From Psychrosphaera ytuae (GTDB lineage: Bacteria; Pseudomonadota; Gammaproteobacteria; Enterobacterales; Alteromonadaceae), in contig NZ_CP072110.1 of NCBI RefSeq assembly GCF_017638545.1, positions 868,001 to 932,000 of the forward strand: 64,000 bases of DNA. The letters are read 5' to 3'. A program made the position numbers and the translations under genes. This document shows, in pieces, positions 37,079-45,820 of the stretch (positions within the stretch are counted from its first letter, which is position 1; the number at the start of each line of letters is the position of its first letter). The notes below the pieces were generated by a model that made no database searches, was not told the origin of the DNA, and saw only the letters and a list, made by a program, of their open reading frames with translations.

Positions 37079-38653
37079 TTAATCGAGCTTGTCAGTTGCC
37101 ACTTTATAACGAGGATCTTCATTTACATTGATCTCGACGAACTTTTGCGCCTTGTTCAACAACGAACGACACTCTGGGCTAATGTGACGAATATGGAGTT
37201 TTTTACCGGCCTTTTGATATTTATCGGCTAAGCCATCTAGGGCATCAATACCCGAGCTGTCCCAAATACGAGACTCTTTAAATTCAATCACAACGTGCTC
37301 AGGATCTTGATCGACTTTGAATAAATCACGGAAGTAAGACACAGAGCCGAAGAATAGCGGACCGTCTAGCTCATATACTTTCCAGCCTTCTTCATCGATG
37401 CGAGTTTTAGCGTTGATGTGTGATGCGTGTTTCCAAGCAAATACAAGTGCAGACACGATAACACCAACAATTACAGCAATGGCCAAGTCAGCAATAACGG
37501 TTACACCGGTTACTAAAATAAGTACAAAAGCGTCTTCTTTGTTGGCCCCGCGTAATATGCGGAACGACGCCCACTCAAAGGTACCTAAAACAACCATAAA
37601 CATTACACCCACTAATGCCGCTAGTGGGATTAATTCAATCCATGGTGCAAGGAATAAGATGAACGCAAGTAGAACAACGGCAGCGGTAATACCCGACAAG
37701 CGGCCACGACCACCAGAATTGATGTTGATCATTGATTGACCAATCATGGCACAACCACCCATACCTCCAAAGAAACCATTGACGCTGTTGGCAACGCCTT
37801 GGCCGATACATTCACGGTTTGTACTGCCACGAGTGTCAGTAAGCTCATCGATAAGCGATAAGGTTAATAAAGACTCAATTAAACCAACAAGGGCAAGAAT
37901 TACTGCAGTTGGTAAAATGATGTATAAGGTTTCTAAAGACAAAAAGCCAGTTTCAGGTGCCGGAATAGCAAAGCTAGGTAATTCACCTGCTAACGTTGCC
38001 GTTGCTTTTTCAGCTTCAGGTAGCATGTCACGAACAAAGTCGATTACGGTACGTGCTTCTACATCTAAACCATGAACAATACCTGTAACGGTCAAAATCG
38101 CAACGAGTGACGCTGGTACAGCGGTAGTGATCTTTGGCAAAAAGTGAATGATTGCCATAGTCAGAGCAACTAGGCCTAGCATGATATATAAGGCTTCGCC
38201 TTGCATCCACTGACTGTTGCCCAGTGAGTCCAATACTTTAAATTGACCCATTTGTGCCAAGAAAATAACGATCGCCAAACCATTGACGAAACCTAACATC
38301 ACAGGATACGGAACGAGTCGAATAAACTTGCCGAGCTTGAAGACTCCGGCCAATATTTGCAGGATACCGGCGAGTATCACGGCCGCAAATAGATATTGCA
38401 CACCGTGTGTTGCAACTAATGCCACCATTACAACAGCCATCGCGCCTGTCGCACCAGAAATCATCCCAGGACGACCACCGATTGCCGAGGTGATTAAGCC
38501 CATCATAAATGCCGCATATAGACCTACCATAGGGTCAACACCAGCGACAAAGGCAAAAGCTACGGCTTCTGGTACGAGCGCTAGTGCAACCGTAATACCA
38601 GATAACACGTCATTTTTTACATTTGAATCACTCTTGGTGATCAGATTAAACAT
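37079..38653 (-). CDS. SulP family anion transporter with STAS domain
   Basis: The 524-residue protein starts with the SulP signature [57 protein letters not shown]. The membrane region runs to about residue 400. It is followed by a cytoplasmic STAS domain ([27 protein letters not shown]). SulP proteins carry sulfate, bicarbonate or other anions across the inner membrane. The substrate cannot be read from sequence; no carbonic anhydrase or sulfate gene is adjacent. It is single, with a terminator downstream. Confidence 0.93.
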   Translation of the reverse strand: MFNLITKSDSNVKNDVLSGITVALALVPEAVAFAFVAGVDPMVGLYAAFMMGLITSAIGGRPGMISGATGAMAVVMVALVATHGVQYLFAAVILAGILQILAGVFKLGKFIRLVPYPVMLGFVNGLAIVIFLAQMGQFKVLDSLGNSQWMQGEALYIMLGLVALTMAIIHFLPKITTAVPASLVAILTVTGIVHGLDVEARTVIDFVRDMLPEAEKATATLAGELPSFAIPAPETGFLSLETLYIILPTAVILALVGLIESLLTLSLIDELTDTRGSTNRECIGQGVANSVNGFFGGMGGCAMIGQSMININSGGRGRLSGITAAVVLLAFILFLAPWIELIPLAALVGVMFMVVLGTFEWASFRILRGANKEDAFVLILVTGVTVIADLAIAVIVGVIVSALVFAWKHASHINAKTRIDEEGWKVYELDGPLFFGSVSYFRDLFKVDQDPEHVVIEFKESRIWDSSGIDALDGLADKYQKAGKKLHIRHISPECRSLLNKAQKFVEINVNEDPRYKVATDKLD

Positions 38654-38996
38654 GACTACTCCGATTAAATTTGTGGGTATTTTTGAAAGCGCGAGAGTAT
38701 ACCGAAAATGCGCTAACTGTTCATTAATTAAGTCAATTTATCTTAGTTCATTTTTGGCTAGATATGAGGGGTTGGTTGAAATACTCGCATTAATAAGACA
38801 CCTCCATGGCGAACTTATTGTGTATTCAAAGCGAGATGCATCAAATACATTACGAGCAATCAACCGAAGACATTCAAAGAGGATGAATTGCTTTAGGAAA
38901 ATTAACAAAGGGGCCGAGTCATTTTTATGTGCTTTTTAGCTTGCTGACTCTGACCCCTCTGTTCTCCCTGGAACTGTTATTCCTCAACTATCTAAA
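38654..38996. other. 343-base gene-poor region between SulP and flgE, likely a rearrangement scar
   Basis: No good gene is seen. The minus strand has an open stretch of about 47 codons ending at 38790 (…RFEYNKFAMEVSY, stop overlapping an ATG as TAATG) without a convincing start. A second short frame, MRVFQPTPHI, follows it. A REP-like hairpin lies at 38909-38958. The flagellar operon breaks off here after flgE. Confidence 0.6.
38909..38958. repeat. REP-like imperfect inverted repeat (GGGGTCAGAGTCA type)
   Basis: Arms AGGGGCCGAGTCA (38909-38921) and TGACTCTGACCCCT (38945-38958) pair except for a 2/3-base internal bulge, around a 23-base loop. The arm sequence resembles the short hairpins that flank REP-associated tyrosine transposases in gammaproteobacteria. 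No transposase gene is present here. Only one copy was noticed in the window. Confidence 0.55.
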
Positions 38997-40472
38997 TTAA
39001 CGAAGCTGAAGGATAGTCTGGGTAATGGTTGAGTTAACTTCCAAGGCACGAGAGTTAGCCTGGTAGTTACGCTGAGCCGTGATTAGGTCAACCAATTCCG
39101 TTGTTAAGTTAGTGTTTGATTGTTCAAGTGTACCTGAACGAATTTGACCAAATGTACCAGAATCCGCCTCACCCGCTAATGGCGCACCTGAATCCTGACT
39201 TTCGGTCCATGATGTATTACCAATTTGAGTAAGACCTTGGTCATTAGCAAAACGAACCAGAGCGATTTTGGTTACAGGAACTGAGTCACCGTTTGAATAC
39301 TTAGCTTCGATTAAGCCATCAGTACCAATAGTAACACCTGTTAATCGACCTACTGTTTTACCATCTTGGCTCAATGCCGATACTTCGAATGGCGCAGAGA
39401 ACTGATTTAAGTTAGTAAAGTTAAGGTTAACACGTTGGTCAGGATCAGCACCGTTAGTAATCGCACCTGCACCGTCATAAGGAGCAACTGGAGGCGGCGC
39501 AATTGTTGTTGGAGCCGTTGTTTCACCTAAACGTTCTGTTTGTGGATAAGGGAACGTCGCTGGTGATACCGCACCTGAGCTATCAAACTGAAGTAACATA
39601 CCACGCTGACCAGCACGAGTTTCAAATTCAACGCCCGTTGCACCCAACACGTTGTCGTTTTGCAGGTCGACAGGAACTGTATTGCCCTGCTCGTCTGTAA
39701 CTGTGGCAAATACCATCCAACTGTTTTCATTGGCTTGCTCTGCCGCAGGAACCGCTGCGATACCACCAACAAAACCATCTGTTGCAGAGGTTGCATCAGC
39801 CGCAGCAGCCGCCTGAACGTTGTTTGGTGAAGATGTTTTAACAAAGTACATAGACGCAATGCGGCTATTACCTAACGAGTCATAAATTACGGTCGAAGTT
39901 GACGACGTGTAGGTATTTGTATCTGTTGGGTCGAATAACGTCGGGTCTAACGGGAATTCACCACTGTCTAAGTTAAACGACATATCGATTTGCGCTGTTT
40001 GCTGAGGCGCACCAGCAGTATCCGGTACTTCAATTGGTGTCGTTGTACTTAAAGAAACCGATTTGACTGAACCATCATCGTTGACCGGGAAACCCTGTAA
40101 GAAGCTACCGTTTGAATCAACAATGTAGTTTTCTGCATTAAGTTTAAATGCACCTGCACGAGTATATGTAATGTCACGGCTTAACAAGTCGTTGGTCATG
40201 GCAAAAAAGCCACCACCTGAGATTGCCATGTCGAGCGAGTTAGAGGTAAATAACAAACTACCTTGACCAAACTGCTGTGCGACATCGTTTACTAATACAC
40301 CTTCACCGTTTGCTGTCTTGGCGTTAGTAAAAATGGATGAAGAATATACATCCGCAAATTCTGCGCGAGACTCTTTAAAGCCGTACGTGTTTACGTTGGC
40401 AATGTTGTTCGCGGTTACGTCTAAATCTTTTTGCGCTGCTTTTAAGCCACTTAAGGCGATATTAAAAGACAT
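38997..40472 (-). CDS. flgE: Flagellar hook protein FlgE
   Basis: The 491-residue protein has the N-terminal rod/hook signature MSFNIALSGLKAAQKDLDVTANNIANVNTYGFKESRAEFADVY. The C-terminal helix is NTNLTTELVDLITAQRNYQANSRALEVNSTITQTILQL. The middle is longer than in enteric FlgE (about 400), as in many marine bacteria. It polymerises into the hook outside the cell. It is the last gene of flgBCDE here: flgF and later genes, which usually follow, are absent and a 343-base gene-poor region comes next. It starts 23 bases after flgD. Confidence 0.96.
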   Translation of the reverse strand: MSFNIALSGLKAAQKDLDVTANNIANVNTYGFKESRAEFADVYSSSIFTNAKTANGEGVLVNDVAQQFGQGSLLFTSNSLDMAISGGGFFAMTNDLLSRDITYTRAGAFKLNAENYIVDSNGSFLQGFPVNDDGSVKSVSLSTTTPIEVPDTAGAPQQTAQIDMSFNLDSGEFPLDPTLFDPTDTNTYTSSTSTVIYDSLGNSRIASMYFVKTSSPNNVQAAAAADATSATDGFVGGIAAVPAAEQANENSWMVFATVTDEQGNTVPVDLQNDNVLGATGVEFETRAGQRGMLLQFDSSGAVSPATFPYPQTERLGETTAPTTIAPPPVAPYDGAGAITNGADPDQRVNLNFTNLNQFSAPFEVSALSQDGKTVGRLTGVTIGTDGLIEAKYSNGDSVPVTKIALVRFANDQGLTQIGNTSWTESQDSGAPLAGEADSGTFGQIRSGTLEQSNTNLTTELVDLITAQRNYQANSRALEVNSTITQTILQLR

Positions 40473-40495
40473 AGGATTCTCCTACTTTTACTAAT

Positions 40496-41179
40496 CTATT
40501 CACCGACTGCTAAGATGTCAGCAAGTCCGATGGAGCCCAAACCTTGAATATTTAATTCAAGACCTGTGCCATTCTGTCCTAACGTTACTGAGCTTACGTT
40601 TCCGTATGTAAGAACAGGGATTTGTTGGGCTTCTGTCTCACCAGCCGGTAAGCCATTAACCGTTATTTGATACTGTCCTGGCGGCCAAGCTTCGCCGTCT
40701 GGACCTTTGCCGTCCCATGCAAAGTCAAGCATTCCGGCATTTTGAGAGCCGTAAGGAATGGCAATTGATTGCCCATTCTGATGTTTGACCTCGACGATTA
40801 CGTTTTGCGTCGCTTTTTGCAGTGGGATTTGGCCACTAATTCCATTGCCATCTGAGTAGGCAATCGAACTTGCTGTTAATACGTTACGGCCGACCAAAGA
40901 CGATGCTTCAAGGGCTTGGTTTGAAGTCATTGAAGCACTGAGCTGGTCAAATTTAGACCCTAAGTCTGTAATGCCTTCTGCCATGGTAAATTGCGTCATT
41001 TGCGCAATCATGTCTTCATTGCTGGTCGGGTTCATTGGATCTTGCATCGACAACTGAGTCGTCAGTAAGGTAAAGAAGTCTTCTTGACCCAATTGACCAT
41101 TGATTTCATTGGTCGTGATGTCTTCTTCTTGCCAACGAAGTTTATCCGTTGCCGGGTTGGTTATCGTATTGTTAATCAT
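40496..41179 (-). CDS. flgD: Flagellar hook assembly protein FlgD
   Basis: The protein is 227 residues from the ATG at 41179, which has AAGG about 9 bases upstream. A TTG at 41185 is in frame but lies too close to that box. LGQEDFFTLLTTQLSMQDPMNPTSNEDMIAQMTQFTMAEGI is the FlgD N-terminal signature. The C-terminal half holds the FLG-Ig-like and tudor-like regions (FAWDGKGPDGEAWPPGQYQITVNG). FlgD caps the growing hook and is not kept in the finished structure. The gene lies between flgC and flgE. Confidence 0.95.
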   Translation of the reverse strand: MINNTITNPATDKLRWQEEDITTNEINGQLGQEDFFTLLTTQLSMQDPMNPTSNEDMIAQMTQFTMAEGITDLGSKFDQLSASMTSNQALEASSLVGRNVLTASSIAYSDGNGISGQIPLQKATQNVIVEVKHQNGQSIAIPYGSQNAGMLDFAWDGKGPDGEAWPPGQYQITVNGLPAGETEAQQIPVLTYGNVSSVTLGQNGTGLELNIQGLGSIGLADILAVGE

Positions 41180-41190
41180 TGGCAACTACC

Positions 41191-41604
41191 TTATCGTTGG
41201 CCCAGTTGAAGGGTTTTGCTCAACATAGTTTTGGCTGCATCCGCCAGCTGGACATTGGTCTGGTATGAACGAGATGCAGAAATCATGTTGGCCATTTCTT
41301 CTACGACATTAACGTTAGGTTTGTAGATATACCCTTCGCTGTCTGCCATCGGATGATTTGGGCTGTATTCAATTTTAAGCGGAGCATCACTCTCTACAAT
41401 GCCAAGAACATTTACACCTTGAGACTGCTCACTTTGTGCTTTTGTCATTTCAGCAGCAAAAACTGGATGACGAGCTCGATAAGTCTGATCAATGCTACTC
41501 GAAACTGTATTCGCGTTGGCAATGTTACTTGCGGTGGTGTTTAGTCTTACAGACTGGGCACTCATGCCTGTGCCTGACACATCAAATACGTTATATAAGC
41601 TCAT
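41191..41604 (-). CDS. flgC: Flagellar basal-body rod protein FlgC
   Basis: The 137-residue protein has MSLYNVFDVSGTGMSAQSVRLNTTASNIANANT at the N-terminus. The C-terminal helix is NVNVVEEMANMISASRSYQTNVQLADAAKTMLSKTLQLGQ. It forms part of the proximal rod in the periplasm. It starts 2 bases after flgB and is translated with it. Confidence 0.96.
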   Translation of the reverse strand: MSLYNVFDVSGTGMSAQSVRLNTTASNIANANTVSSSIDQTYRARHPVFAAEMTKAQSEQSQGVNVLGIVESDAPLKIEYSPNHPMADSEGYIYKPNVNVVEEMANMISASRSYQTNVQLADAAKTMLSKTLQLGQR

Positions 41605-41606
41605 GA

Positions 41607-42005
41607 TTACTGTCCTCCGCTCAACGCTTTATTCAAGCTTTTTATCTTTCCATTTAAAAAGCGCAAACTCATTTGATACTCCATTGAGTTCTGCATAAAG
41701 TTATTACGCTCAACCTGAACATCGACACTGTTGCCGTCGCCAGTATCAGGCTGCATAGGGTTTCTGAATTGTGTGCTTGAGTTCATATTTATGGACAAGT
41801 CGTAGTGCTTTTCATGTGTACGAGACATGTTGTAGCCTGACTTTTTCTGCGCATTGGACAGCGCATCAGCAAAATTAAGGTCTTTTGCTTTGTATCCAGG
41901 GGTATCTGCATTGGCGATATTACTCGCTAACACCTCAGCTCGGTCTGACCGAACTAATAAGGCGTGTTGATGTATGCCAAATGCTTTATCTAGACTGATT
42001 GCCAT
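41607..42005 (-). CDS. flgB: Flagellar basal-body rod protein FlgB
   Basis: The 132-residue protein has [48 protein letters not shown] and an [21 protein letters not shown] ending, as in FlgB. It is the rod protein closest to the MS ring. It is the first gene of flgBCDE and is preceded by a sigma-54 promoter. Confidence 0.96.
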   Translation of the reverse strand: MAISLDKAFGIHQHALLVRSDRAEVLASNIANADTPGYKAKDLNFADALSNAQKKSGYNMSRTHEKHYDLSINMNSSTQFRNPMQPDTGDGNSVDVQVERNNFMQNSMEYQMSLRFLNGKIKSLNKALSGGQ

Positions 42006-42042
42006 AATTGCTCCACAAGCAGTGATTCGTTATGGCAAATGA

Positions 42043-42061
42043 AATGCAAAAAGAAGGCCAA
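42043..42061 (-). promoter_or_regulatory. Sigma-54 promoter for flgBCDE
   Basis: The minus strand reads TTGGCCTTCTTTTTGCATT: GG and GC elements exactly 10 bases apart, the -24/-12 spacing of RpoN promoters. It sits between the cheR stop and the flgB start, 38 bases from the ATG. This fits the FlrC-type control of rod-hook genes known in polar-flagellated gammaproteobacteria. Confidence 0.8.
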
Positions 42062-42074
42062 AAAATTTTGGCGG

Positions 42075-42902
42075 TTATTTTTTCTGGTAAATTATACCTG
42101 GATTACAGCGGATCATATCGTATTTATCACTCAGTCCCGACATAGATTCAGAGGCACCAAGTATCAAATATCCTTTAGGATTCAGTTGTTCAGCAAACTT
42201 ATTGATGATTTGTGACTTAATTTCTGGAGAAAAGTAAATAAGCACATTTCGACAAAAAATAATGTCAAATTTTCCCATCAGATTGAAACTATCTAATAAA
42301 TTTAGGTGCCTAAAACTTACCATGCGGCGAATGTCTGCCTTTACTTGCATCATGCCGTTTCCACTATCTTCAAAATAGTTTCGTTTACGCTCTGGGGACA
42401 AGCCACGTGACAGGGCAAGGTTGTCGTATTCGGCATTTTTACACAGCTCTAACATGGTGTTACTGATATCTGTACCCACCACTGAAAAGCTACTCTTGCT
42501 TTTCATACCGGCCGCTTTTTTGTATTCATCTATGCTCATCGCAATAGAGTATGGCTCTTGCCCTGACGAACTCGCCGCTGACCAAATTTTGACAGTGCGA
42601 CCTGTGTCTATTTCTGGAAAGAGTCTGGTTTTTAGTAATTCGAACGGATAGGTATCTCTAAACCACAGAGTCTCGTTTGTTGTCATGGCATCAACAACAG
42701 CTGAACGCAACTGACGCTCAGTAGGTTTGAGAGTTTTATTTACAAGTTCACCTAACGACTCTATTCCGAACCGAGTCATCAATGGCGACAATCGACTTTT
42801 TACCAAGTACATTTTATTGTCGCCTAATACGATACCGCACTGCTGCTCTAAAAATTCACAAAAGACACGGTACTCGCTATCGCCGAGATTTTTATTTCCC
42901 AC
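42075..42902 (-). CDS. cheR: Chemotaxis protein methyltransferase CheR
   Basis: The 275-residue protein has an N-terminal helical domain (EYRVFCEFLEQQCGIVLGDNKMYLVKSRL). The SAM-binding methyltransferase domain includes VKIWSAASSSGQEPYSIAM and FDIIFCRNVLIYFS. It methylates chemoreceptor glutamates with S-adenosylmethionine in adaptation. The start codon is a GTG at 42902, with only a weak ribosome site. It lies 26 bases downstream of cheV, the usual arrangement beside flgA in Vibrio and Alteromonadales. Confidence 0.96.
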   Translation of the reverse strand: MGNKNLGDSEYRVFCEFLEQQCGIVLGDNKMYLVKSRLSPLMTRFGIESLGELVNKTLKPTERQLRSAVVDAMTTNETLWFRDTYPFELLKTRLFPEIDTGRTVKIWSAASSSGQEPYSIAMSIDEYKKAAGMKSKSSFSVVGTDISNTMLELCKNAEYDNLALSRGLSPERKRNYFEDSGNGMMQVKADIRRMVSFRHLNLLDSFNLMGKFDIIFCRNVLIYFSPEIKSQIINKFAEQLNPKGYLILGASESMSGLSDKYDMIRCNPGIIYQKK

Positions 42903-42928
42903 TATAAATTTACTCTACTGATCCTTAA

Positions 42929-43858
42929 TTAGTCTTGATGCAGCCATTTTTGGACTGCGCCCGCTAATTCATCTGGATTAAACTTCGCGATAAAGTCGTC
43001 TGCACCAACTTTTTCGACCATGGCATGATTGAATACCCCACTCAATGAGGTATGCAGAATTACGTGCAAATCTGATAATTTAGGACGTGATTTAACTTCT
43101 GCAGTTAAGGTATAGCCGTCCATCTCTGGCATTTCAACGTCAGAGATTAATAAGCCAATTTTTTCGGTAACAGACTCAGCGCAATCTGCAGAAATTTCCG
43201 CTAGGTAATCTAATGCCTCTTTACCGTTTTTCTTCGCAACAATAGGCAAACCAACACCTTCTAATGCACGCTTAACCTGATTACGGGCAACTGATGAGTC
43301 ATCCACAATTAAAATGCTTCTGTCACCGAGATCGTCTTTGATGCCTGAATCAGAAACAACACCAGCACTAACCTGAGTGCTTGATGGCGCGATTTCCTCT
43401 AGAATTTTTTCAACGTCTAGGATTTCAACCAACTCTTTGTCGATTTCGGTCACCGCAGTCAGATAGTTATAACGGCCAGAGCCTTGCGGCGGAGGCATAA
43501 TCGATTCCCAATTTAAGTTGACAATGCGCTCAACTGAATCGACCAAGAAACCTTGAATGGTACGGTTGTATTCGGTGATGATAATGAAGCTATTTTCAAC
43601 ATCTTGAATAGGCCTTCCACCCGTCGCCAACCCCATATCAATCACCGAGATAGTTTGACCACGGATATGAGCGATCCCTTTTACAAAGGAGTTTAGTTTT
43701 GGCATCGATGTTAGAGGCGGACACTGCAATACTTCTCTAACTTTAAACACGTTAATTCCGTATCTCTGGCGCCCTTTCAATTTAAACAATAGTAATTCTA
43801 GTCTGTTCTGACCAACTAACTGGGTTCTTTGATTGACTGAGTCAAGAATACCCGCCAT
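42929..43858 (-). CDS. cheV: Chemotaxis protein CheV
   Basis: The 309-residue protein joins a CheW-like domain (residues about 18-165: LLFKLKGRQRYGINVFKVREVLQCPPLTSMP, VKGIAHIRGQTISVIDMGLATGG) to a receiver domain (about 180-305). The latter has RSILIVDDSSVARNQVKRALEG and the phosphoacceptor in LLISDVEMPEMDGYT. It couples receptors to CheA and can be tuned by phosphorylation. It is divergent from flgA across 276 bases. Confidence 0.96.
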   Translation of the reverse strand: MAGILDSVNQRTQLVGQNRLELLLFKLKGRQRYGINVFKVREVLQCPPLTSMPKLNSFVKGIAHIRGQTISVIDMGLATGGRPIQDVENSFIIITEYNRTIQGFLVDSVERIVNLNWESIMPPPQGSGRYNYLTAVTEIDKELVEILDVEKILEEIAPSSTQVSAGVVSDSGIKDDLGDRSILIVDDSSVARNQVKRALEGVGLPIVAKKNGKEALDYLAEISADCAESVTEKIGLLISDVEMPEMDGYTLTAEVKSRPKLSDLHVILHTSLSGVFNHAMVEKVGADDFIAKFNPDELAGAVQKWLHQD

Positions 43859-44134
43859 AAACTTTCTCCAAAACTAGGAACGGTACTTGCTAGTTTACGT
43901 TTAGACCCCTTATATCAAGCCATTTCCCATTAGAATCTGGGGAAATTACAACAAACGACAGCCGTATTCGGTGTGGTTTGTTCAAAAGGCAAAGGTTAAA
44001 AACGTTAAGTAGCGTATTAAAAATTAGGTTATTGATATAACAACGTCAAATTATCGACGCGTTTATTTTTATCTATCTAGGATGCACTAACTATCTTTAA
44101 CTATATGATACAGCATAGTAAAAAGGCGATTAAT

Positions 44135-44845
44135 ATGTTGAAAAATTTGTTAACAATTATTTTAACTGGTGTTTATTTGTTCATTTCGATGCCAACTACA
44201 TCGGCAATGGGGAAAATTTCTTTAGCACATCAAACACTTTTAGAAGAAGTTTCTGAACATGTAAGTGCTCAGTTAAACCCAAATCAAACCGATAACATCA
44301 CTGTTACCGCCCTGCCACTTGACTCACGAATTAGAATCAAACAGTGTCCTGAAGATATCGTCGTGACAATGTCACAAAGTCGCAGCTTTAGCCGTCAGTT
44401 TCCTGTCAAAGCAGAATGCTTAGCCGAGGGTCACGAATGGAAAGCCTATGTACAGGTACAGGTGCAAGAACTAATCGAAACGCTTGTCACCACAACAAAT
44501 ATCGCCAAAGGTGAGGTCATCACTGATGACATGATTAAAAAGACCTTGGTCGACAAACACAGGGTAAACAATAAGGCGACGGATGACATTGCAAGAATCG
44601 CAGGCGGCCGTGCGATGCGAAATATTGCCCAAGGTTATCAAATCAGCAGCTCTGATGTTTGTTTAGTCTGTAAAGGAGACAGTGTCGCAATTGTTGCTAC
44701 AATGTCTAATATGCAAATTAAAACCTCGGGTACTGCAATGGAAAACGGCTCGTTTGGCGAATCTATCAGAGTTAAAAACAACAACTCTGAGCGTATCGTA
44801 AAAGGGGTCATTGACGATCTACGTCAAATTTTAATTAAACTATAA
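44135..44845 (+). CDS. flgA: Flagella basal-body P-ring formation chaperone FlgA
   Basis: The protein is 236 residues from the ATG at 44135, which has AAGG 8 bases upstream and gives a normal signal peptide (MLKNLLTIILTGVYLFISMPTTSA). An ATG at 44105 is in frame but lacks a ribosome site. The C-terminal SAF domain includes TTNIAKGEVITDDMIKKTLVDKHRVN and GRAMRNIAQGYQISSSDV. FlgA is a periplasmic chaperone for FlgI. Confidence 0.93.
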   Translation: MLKNLLTIILTGVYLFISMPTTSAMGKISLAHQTLLEEVSEHVSAQLNPNQTDNITVTALPLDSRIRIKQCPEDIVVTMSQSRSFSRQFPVKAECLAEGHEWKAYVQVQVQELIETLVTTTNIAKGEVITDDMIKKTLVDKHRVNNKATDDIARIAGGRAMRNIAQGYQISSSDVCLVCKGDSVAIVATMSNMQIKTSGTAMENGSFGESIRVKNNNSERIVKGVIDDLRQILIKL

Positions 44846-44884
44846 GACGTTAGCTGTTTTTTCGGATAATATGCATGAATCGCC

Positions 44885-44911
44885 TAAAGTTATTGGGCTG
44901 AGCGCCGATAT
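44885..44911 (+). promoter_or_regulatory. Sigma-28 (FliA) promoter for flgMN
   Basis: TAAAGTTA (44885-44892) and GCCGATAT (44904-44911) are separated by 11 bases, a near-perfect match to the FliA consensus. It lies 34 bases before the flgM ATG. This gives a late-class promoter to the anti-sigma-28 gene. Confidence 0.85.
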
Positions 44912-44944
44912 GCTTATAGAAGAGAAATACGTTATGGGTGTGTT

Positions 44945-45271
44945 ATGGTAAACAACATAAACAATGGTAAAAATAGCGGAGTGAACAACTCTGTTTATTC
45001 GCCTAAAAATCAAAAGCTTGAGCAATTAAAGCAAGATAATGTGCAGCAGTCTCAACAACAAACTGCTTCATCTAAAGCAGCTGAGAAAGACTCCGTTGCG
45101 TTAACGCCACAAGCCAAGCAGCTAAAAGATTTACAAAAGAAGATTTCTGATACAGAAAACTTTGACCGTAAAAAGGTTGAAGAAATTAAACAGGCTATCA
45201 CTGATGGCAATTATAAGATTAATTATGATAAGTTGGCTCAAAAGCTAGCGGACTTTGAATTTAAGTTATAA
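44945..45271 (+). CDS. flgM: Anti-sigma-28 factor FlgM
   Basis: The 108-residue protein is hydrophilic. The N-terminal half is disordered (rich in N, Q and S). The C-terminal half has the sigma-binding part: DSVALTPQAKQLKDLQKKISDTENFDRKKVEEIKQAITDGNYKINYDKLAQKLADFE. It binds FliA and is exported through the flagellar hook when assembly is complete. A sigma-28 promoter precedes it, and flgN follows by 2 bases. Confidence 0.95.
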   Translation: MVNNINNGKNSGVNNSVYSPKNQKLEQLKQDNVQQSQQQTASSKAAEKDSVALTPQAKQLKDLQKKISDTENFDRKKVEEIKQAITDGNYKINYDKLAQKLADFEFKL

Positions 45272-45273
45272 CT

Positions 45274-45711
45274 ATGACAGAACAATCTCAATATCAATCG
45301 TTGCAGGCATTGTTAAGCCAACAAACTCAACTGTTAAAAGACATGCAGGCCCTTCTGGTGCTTGAATTAGAAGCAGTGAAGACGCGCAGCGGAGATAAAA
45401 TCATTGAGATTGCTCAACAAAAAGAAGCTCTGTTAAAAAAAGTAGTAGAAACCGACAACACCATTGCTAAGTCACCTAATGTCGAGGCGTTAACAACTGA
45501 GCCAACGTTGGTAGAAGCCAAGCAGATCATTACCCAACTCTTAGAAGAGTGCCAAACCCAAAACGAAGTGATCTATCTGACGGCAAAACAAAACGAAGTG
45601 GCTATTGACCAAGTCAAAATGTTGTTACTTGGTGGCAGTAAAAACTCTACTTACGACGCCTATGGTCAGAAAAAGTCTGGACCGACACTAACCAAAGGAA
45701 TCAAAGCCTAA
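45274..45711 (+). CDS. flgN: Flagellar export chaperone FlgN
   Basis: The 145-residue all-helical protein has YQSLQALLSQQTQLLKDMQALLVLELEAVKTRSGDKIIEIAQQKEALL at the N-terminus, typical of the FlgN family. It chaperones the hook-filament junction proteins FlgK and FlgL to the export apparatus. It is co-transcribed with flgM. The call rests on helical signature and position, since FlgN is poorly conserved. Confidence 0.9.
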   Translation: MTEQSQYQSLQALLSQQTQLLKDMQALLVLELEAVKTRSGDKIIEIAQQKEALLKKVVETDNTIAKSPNVEALTTEPTLVEAKQIITQLLEECQTQNEVIYLTAKQNEVAIDQVKMLLLGGSKNSTYDAYGQKKSGPTLTKGIKA

Positions 45712-45754
45712 TCCAGCTTGGCAAAATGATATGTCTCGTCCTAAAATAGCTACT

Positions 45755-45782
45755 AAAAAAGGAGACCTGGGTCTCCTTTTTT
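45755..45782. terminator. Bidirectional terminator between flgN and prsT
   Basis: A perfect stem (GGAGAC, loop CTGG, GTCTCC) extended by A and T runs lies 44 bases past flgN and 39 bases past prsT. It serves the two convergent units. Confidence 0.9.
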
Positions 45783-45820
45783 AATGGGTAATTTACAGCT
45801 ACAGTGCATTTAAAGCTTAG

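Noticed and set aside
38283..38939. 218-codon plus-strand frame as a gene
   Set aside because: Most of it is antisense to the SulP transporter; the remainder covers the breakpoint region with no recognisable product.
43859..44134. Sigma-54 promoter for cheV or flgA
   Set aside because: Near matches exist (for example GG-N10-GG on the minus strand) but none has both GG and GC at the right spacing.
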